From Paracoccus denitrificans (GTDB lineage: Bacteria > Pseudomonadota > Alphaproteobacteria > Rhodobacterales > Rhodobacteraceae), in assembly GCA_003240735.1 (NCBI GenBank), contig QFNE01000041.1, positions 1 to 6,115 on the forward strand: 6,115 bases of DNA, read 5' to 3'. This document shows, in pieces, positions 4,217 through 6,115 of this stretch (the first letter of the stretch is position 1; the number at the start of each line of letters is the position of its first letter). The position numbers and the translations under genes are program-made. A model generated the notes under the pieces. The model had not been told where the DNA came from. It was given only the letters and a program-made list of their open reading frames with translations, and ran no database searches.

Positions 4217-4645
4217 CTACTTGTGGTTAAAAGGCCACCAGGCGCGGCGCCGACCTTGGGGAGTAGATTCAGCCAGTCCAGGGCGTAAATCGGCTAAAAG
4301 GCTGGCCGCTTGCTGTCGCCATCGGTCCCTATCTTCTTTTAGATCGGCAGATATCTCACGCTCACGGGTTACGGCCTCTCGCTCTTTTTCAAGTAACAGT
4401 TCCAACATGCTGATACGGTTTTGCAGCTCAGTTGGAACAGGTGTTGCGCCCTGTTCTATAGGGCGTTCGTCGTACGGGTTGTTGAGTGTTGCTGGGTACA
4501 CTCTGAACAATTCGGCTGGATCAATCGAAAAATTGCCATCGTCCAGCCGGTTTGCGCTTAAGCGGCCCATCTTTATTGCTCTGCTAAGGGTGGATTTACT
4601 TTTCCCGGATGCCTTTGCAGCTTGAGAAAGAGTCAGACCTGCCAT
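4217..4645 (-). CDS. Helix-turn-helix/coiled-coil plasmid maintenance protein, 142 aa
   Basis: Residues 1-50 are a MerR/excisionase-like helix-turn-helix (LTLSQAAKASGKSKSTLSRA, then AIKMGRLSANRLDDG as wing, and IDPAELFRVYP). Residues 72-118 form a coiled coil rich in E, R and L. The tail is basic and ends AWWPFNHK; a WWP ending is what I associate with proteins encoded next to rep on small proteobacterial plasmids. It probably binds DNA as a dimer through the N-terminus and controls replication, copy number or partition; the exact role is not known to me. ATG 4645 has a strong AGGAGG about six bases upstream. It follows rep by 61 bases on the same strand and is probably cotranscribed. The gap holds an 8-bp inverted repeat that could be its operator. 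Confidence 0.85.
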   Translation of the reverse strand: MAGLTLSQAAKASGKSKSTLSRAIKMGRLSANRLDDGNFSIDPAELFRVYPATLNNPYDERPIEQGATPVPTELQNRISMLELLLEKEREAVTREREISADLKEDRDRWRQQAASLLADLRPGLAESTPQGRRRAWWPFNHK

Positions 4646-4656
4646 CGAACGCCTCC

Positions 4657-4696
4657 TGTTGCGTAGTGCGTCAACATACCCGTTCTACACGCAACA
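4657..4696. promoter_or_regulatory. Inverted repeat TGTTGCGT/ACGCAACA between rep and the HTH gene
   Basis: Perfect 8-bp arms (4657-4664 and 4689-4696) 24 bases apart start just before the ribosome site of the HTH gene. The position fits an operator for autoregulation by the HTH protein or an RNA hairpin masking its ribosome site. Confidence 0.5.
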
Positions 4697-4706
4697 CCGA
4701 ACAGCA

Positions 4707-5264
4707 TTAGTCTTCTGCCAACGTTGAAGGAAGGTCGGGTTCCATCCCGTTAAAGAACGGTTGCGAAACAGGAGGCAGGCCGTCACCCGAAGGCAACTGA
4801 CGTTCCCCGCTAAATAGGCTTGGCAGCTGACGCAGAGGTTCTTGAGAGTCCAGCATGGCGCGATCGGGCTGTTCCTCGTCAGATACTATGACGCGGGCTG
4901 AAAACAGGCTGTAGCGGATACTATCGCGCTTACCGGTCCATGCGATCCGGTCATTGATGATATAAGCACAGACAGTGCCACGGTCTCCGATCTGACGAAC
5001 CTCAATCCAGTTTTTATCGCGTAGGGTTGCCACTGCCCGCTTCACGGTGTCGCGGGATTTACCCATCATTTCCCCAAGGGTTTTTTGACTGGCAACAACC
5101 GCGTTGTGATCGCCCATCCGTGCAACAAGTAGGTTCATCAGTCGAGCCGCAGATGGATTTTCATCTATTAGCGCGGCCCATGCTTCGTGCGCTGCGCGCT
5201 CGGTCTGAACCCACGTTCCTCGGGTCTTAGTTTCAGGGAGGCCCTGTCCAGTTTGCTTATTCAT
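4707..5264 (-). CDS. rep: Plasmid replication initiator, winged-helix type (RepA/RepL-like), 185 aa
   Basis: Such proteins bind the plasmid origin and recruit the host replisome. Residues 15-50 (RGTWVQTERAAHEAWAALI...) are helical. Residues 53-83 hold a helix-turn-helix (VVASQKTLGEMMGKSRDTVK). Residues 84-106 are the wing (WIEVRQIGDRGTVCAYIIND), with the G-x-V-x-A-Y-x-x-N-D signature. Residues 108-131 (WTGKRDSIRYSLFSARVIVS) and the Pro-rich end (LPSLFSGERQLPSGDGLPP ... MEPDLP) agree with the plasmid Rep proteins I remember from Acetobacteraceae and other proteobacteria at about this length, so it looks complete. Start ATG 5264 has only a weak ribosome site (AAGAGA) and is overlapped by a 4-codon frame, consistent with low expression. 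The origin repeats and a good promoter lie directly upstream. Confidence 0.85.
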   Translation of the reverse strand: MNKQTGQGLPETKTRGTWVQTERAAHEAWAALIDENPSAARLMNLLVARMGDHNAVVASQKTLGEMMGKSRDTVKRAVATLRDKNWIEVRQIGDRGTVCAYIINDRIAWTGKRDSIRYSLFSARVIVSDEEQPDRAMLDSQEPLRQLPSLFSGERQLPSGDGLPPVSQPFFNGMEPDLPSTLAED

Positions 5265-5271
5265 CCCTCAT
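5257..5271 (-). other. Four-codon minicistron MRDE overlapping the rep start
   Basis: On the minus strand ATG-AGG-GAT-GAA-TAA (5271-5257) overlaps the rep ATG in another frame. Ribosomes terminating there could reinitiate at, or interfere with, rep. It may also be chance in the purine-rich ribosome site. Confidence 0.25.
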
Positions 5272-5306
5272 CTCTTTGTGCGTTATTTTTGCTAATTAAT
5301 GCTCAA

Positions 5307-5334
5307 AAGATAAGCGTAAAAAATGTTTATGCAA
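5307..5334 (-). promoter_or_regulatory. Putative rep promoter
   Basis: On the minus strand TTGCAT (5334-5329), a 16-base spacer and TATCTT (5312-5307) lie 43 bases upstream of rep in AT-rich DNA. The -35 overlaps the edge of a 9-bp inverted repeat (5333-5341), so a protein or RNA structure there could repress rep. Confidence 0.6.
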
Positions 5335-5372
5335 TAGCAGATAGTGCGCGTTCGTGCGCAATTTCTGCTATT
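5333..5372. repeat. Nested hairpin between rep promoter and origin repeats
   Basis: AATAGCAGA (5333-5341) pairs with TCTGCTATT (5364-5372), and inside it TGCGC (5345-5349) pairs with GCGCA (5356-5360). The outer left arm abuts the rep -35 box. It could be a Rep operator or part of the origin. Confidence 0.7.
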
Positions 5373-5375
5373 TCC

Positions 5376-5458
5376 TGCACTAGGGGTAGTGCATCAGCTG
5401 TGCACTAGGGGTGGTGCATAGCTGATGCACTACCCCCCCCAAAAAGAATTATTCTTTT
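5376..5458. other. Replication origin: palindromic repeats, large dyad and AT-rich palindrome
   Basis: Two direct 19-bp copies, TGCACTAGGGGTAGTGCAT (5376-5394) and TGCACTAGGGGTGGTGCAT (5401-5419), are 25 bases apart, about two helical turns. Each is itself a palindrome around GGGG. An inverted half copy ATGCACTACCCC (5425-5436) completes a large dyad: arms 5383-5405 and 5414-5436 pair over 23 bp with one G-T mismatch and an 8-base loop. Adjacent is an AT palindrome AAAAGAAT-T-ATTCTTTT (5442-5458) followed by ACTTATTTTTTT, suitable for strand opening. Location upstream of rep, repeat spacing on one helix face and the AT-rich flank support an iteron-type origin and Rep binding site. Confidence 0.7.
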
Positions 5459-5748
5459 CAAAGACTTATTTTTTTGCCTTCTAATGATCTACAGGGAACA
5501 ACCGGGACGGGCCGTGTCGGGCGAAGCAGCCCCCGGGGAGCAAGCGCCGACCGGCGCGGACTGGCCCGGTTTTTACCTGTCAGCGAGTTTTCAACTTTGG
5601 ATTACGGTCGTGGGGTGTGGGACGCATCGACAAGAGCCACGCGGGAATGGGGATGATCAGGCAAGAAGGGGAAAGGGTTATCCACGAAGGCGGCGCTTGA
5701 CCGCGTTTGTGGCGCCCGTGGCACCGTCAGAATTTGCTGGGGAATGGG
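5459..5748. other. GC-rich structured non-coding region between origin and mob end
   Basis: Overlapping plus-strand frames here are high-GC shadows with no ribosome sites. AACCGGG (5500-5506) can pair with CCCGGTT (5565-5571), enclosing CCCCGGGG (5531-5538) and the hairpin GCGCC-GACC-GGCGC (5544-5557). The outer stem is followed by TTTT, so a plus-strand transcript could terminate there. A DnaA-box-like site lies at 5678-5686. Confidence 0.5.
5678..5686 (+). promoter_or_regulatory. DnaA box-like site TTATCCACG
   Basis: Matches the consensus TTATCCACA at eight of nine positions. It lies about 220 bases from the AT-rich palindrome of the origin, a plausible location for host DnaA participation. 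Single isolated matches occur by chance. Confidence 0.45.
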
Positions 5749-6115
5749 TCAGCCCCAATCCGATCCGCTGTCCTGCCCGCGCTCCCGTTCCCGCGTTTTG
5801 CGGGCCTCGTGTTCCTGCATGGCCTCTGTCGCGTGCTGGCGGGATCGTTCCGCCTGGCGCAGGCCGTTCAGGATGGCATCGGCGTCCTGTCGATCGGTTC
5901 CGGCCAGACGCTGGCCGCCCACGGCATCGAAGTCGCGCCAGGGCAGGGCATAGCTGCCGTCCCTTAGCTCGATGACAGCAATGCCGGTATGGTTCAGGGC
6001 TGCCTTGGTGGCTTGAGCCTGCATGTCCGAGAAATGGGAGGCGTGGCGGTTGTGAAACCTTGCCATGTCGCGGAGCAGGTCCTGCTTGTCGTCTTCGGTG
6101 ACGCCCTCGATCTGC
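5749..6115 (-). CDS. C-terminal part of a protein entering from the right edge, probably the mob relaxase tail
   Basis: The minus-strand frame is open from base 6114 to a stop at 5751-5749, about 122 residues. An internal ATG at 6066 would give 105 residues but has no convincing ribosome site, and the frame continues upstream, so this is best read as a C-terminal piece. It is charged and largely helical. Its last 40 residues are rich in E, R, Q and A (QAERSRQHATEAMQEHEARK), as in coiled relaxase tails. No catalytic motif is visible. Joining base 6115 to base 1 fuses it in frame to the MobV N-terminus, giving about 163 residues in all. That is much shorter than usual relaxases of roughly 400 and lacks motifs I-III. 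Either the gene carries an internal deletion or the middle lies outside the window. The mob assignment rests on this join, not on recognising the tail itself. Confidence 0.55.
   Translation of the reverse strand, partial: QIEGVTEDDKQDLLRDMARFHNRHASHFSDMQAQATKAALNHTGIAVIELRDGSYALPWRDFDAVGGQRLAGTDRQDADAILNGLRQAERSRQHATEAMQEHEARKTRERERGQDSGSDWG

Noticed and set aside
5474..5975. Overlapping plus-strand frames of 60-163 codons
   Set aside because: High-GC antisense shadows of the mob C-terminal frame and the origin flank; Pro/Arg-rich products without ribosome sites.

Overview
The window reads as a small mobilizable plasmid, or nearly all of one, from an alphaproteobacterium. The backbone protein styles (a winged-helix replication protein, an HTH/coiled-coil partner ending in a WWP motif, and a MobV-type relaxase) remind me of plasmids of acetic acid bacteria (Acetobacteraceae). 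That placement is recalled from family resemblance, not searched. The backbone is GC-rich with typical proteobacterial codon use, and the cargo genes are visibly richer in A+T.

Backbone, all on the minus strand. The first 125 bases hold the N-terminus of a MobV/Mob_Pre relaxase, and the last 367 bases hold an open frame that runs in from beyond the right edge. Joining the right end to the left end puts these two pieces in the same frame and creates a CTGCAG site at the joint. The sequence therefore behaves like a circle opened inside mob, but the joined product (about 163 residues) lacks the catalytic core. Upstream of mob (126-330) is an oriT-like region with a perfect 19-bp inverted repeat. 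Downstream of the mob end come a GC-rich structured stretch with one DnaA-box-like site, then a replication origin built of 19-bp palindromic repeats and a 23-bp-arm dyad, then rep (4707-5264) and a helix-turn-helix/coiled-coil gene (4217-4645).

Cargo, mostly on the plus strand. 428-1069 is a conserved-type hypothetical protein with its own TTGACA element and a nested stem-loop after its stop. 1227-1400 is a 57-residue ORF with a strong Shine-Dalgarno and a palindrome upstream. It converges on a 69-residue zinc-ribbon-like ORF on the minus strand (1417-1626). 1925-2704 is a strongly AT-rich gene of unknown function, perhaps HEPN/AbiV-like. 2705-3248 is non-coding but holds two marked secondary structures. 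3249-3674 (TTG start) looks like a free-standing BECR-type (barnase/EndoU/colicin E5-D/RelE superfamily) RNase-toxin domain. About 100 bp after it lies what looks like a discrete ~175-nt non-coding RNA: a near-consensus sigma-70 promoter (TTGACA-17-TATCTT), internal hairpins and a rho-independent terminator.

The most interesting part is 3090-3990: a solo RNase-like protein between a long imperfect hairpin and a structured small RNA. It could be a toxin with an RNA partner (type III-like, or antisense). This is a hypothesis from proximity and architecture. No known antitoxin RNA repeat was recognised.
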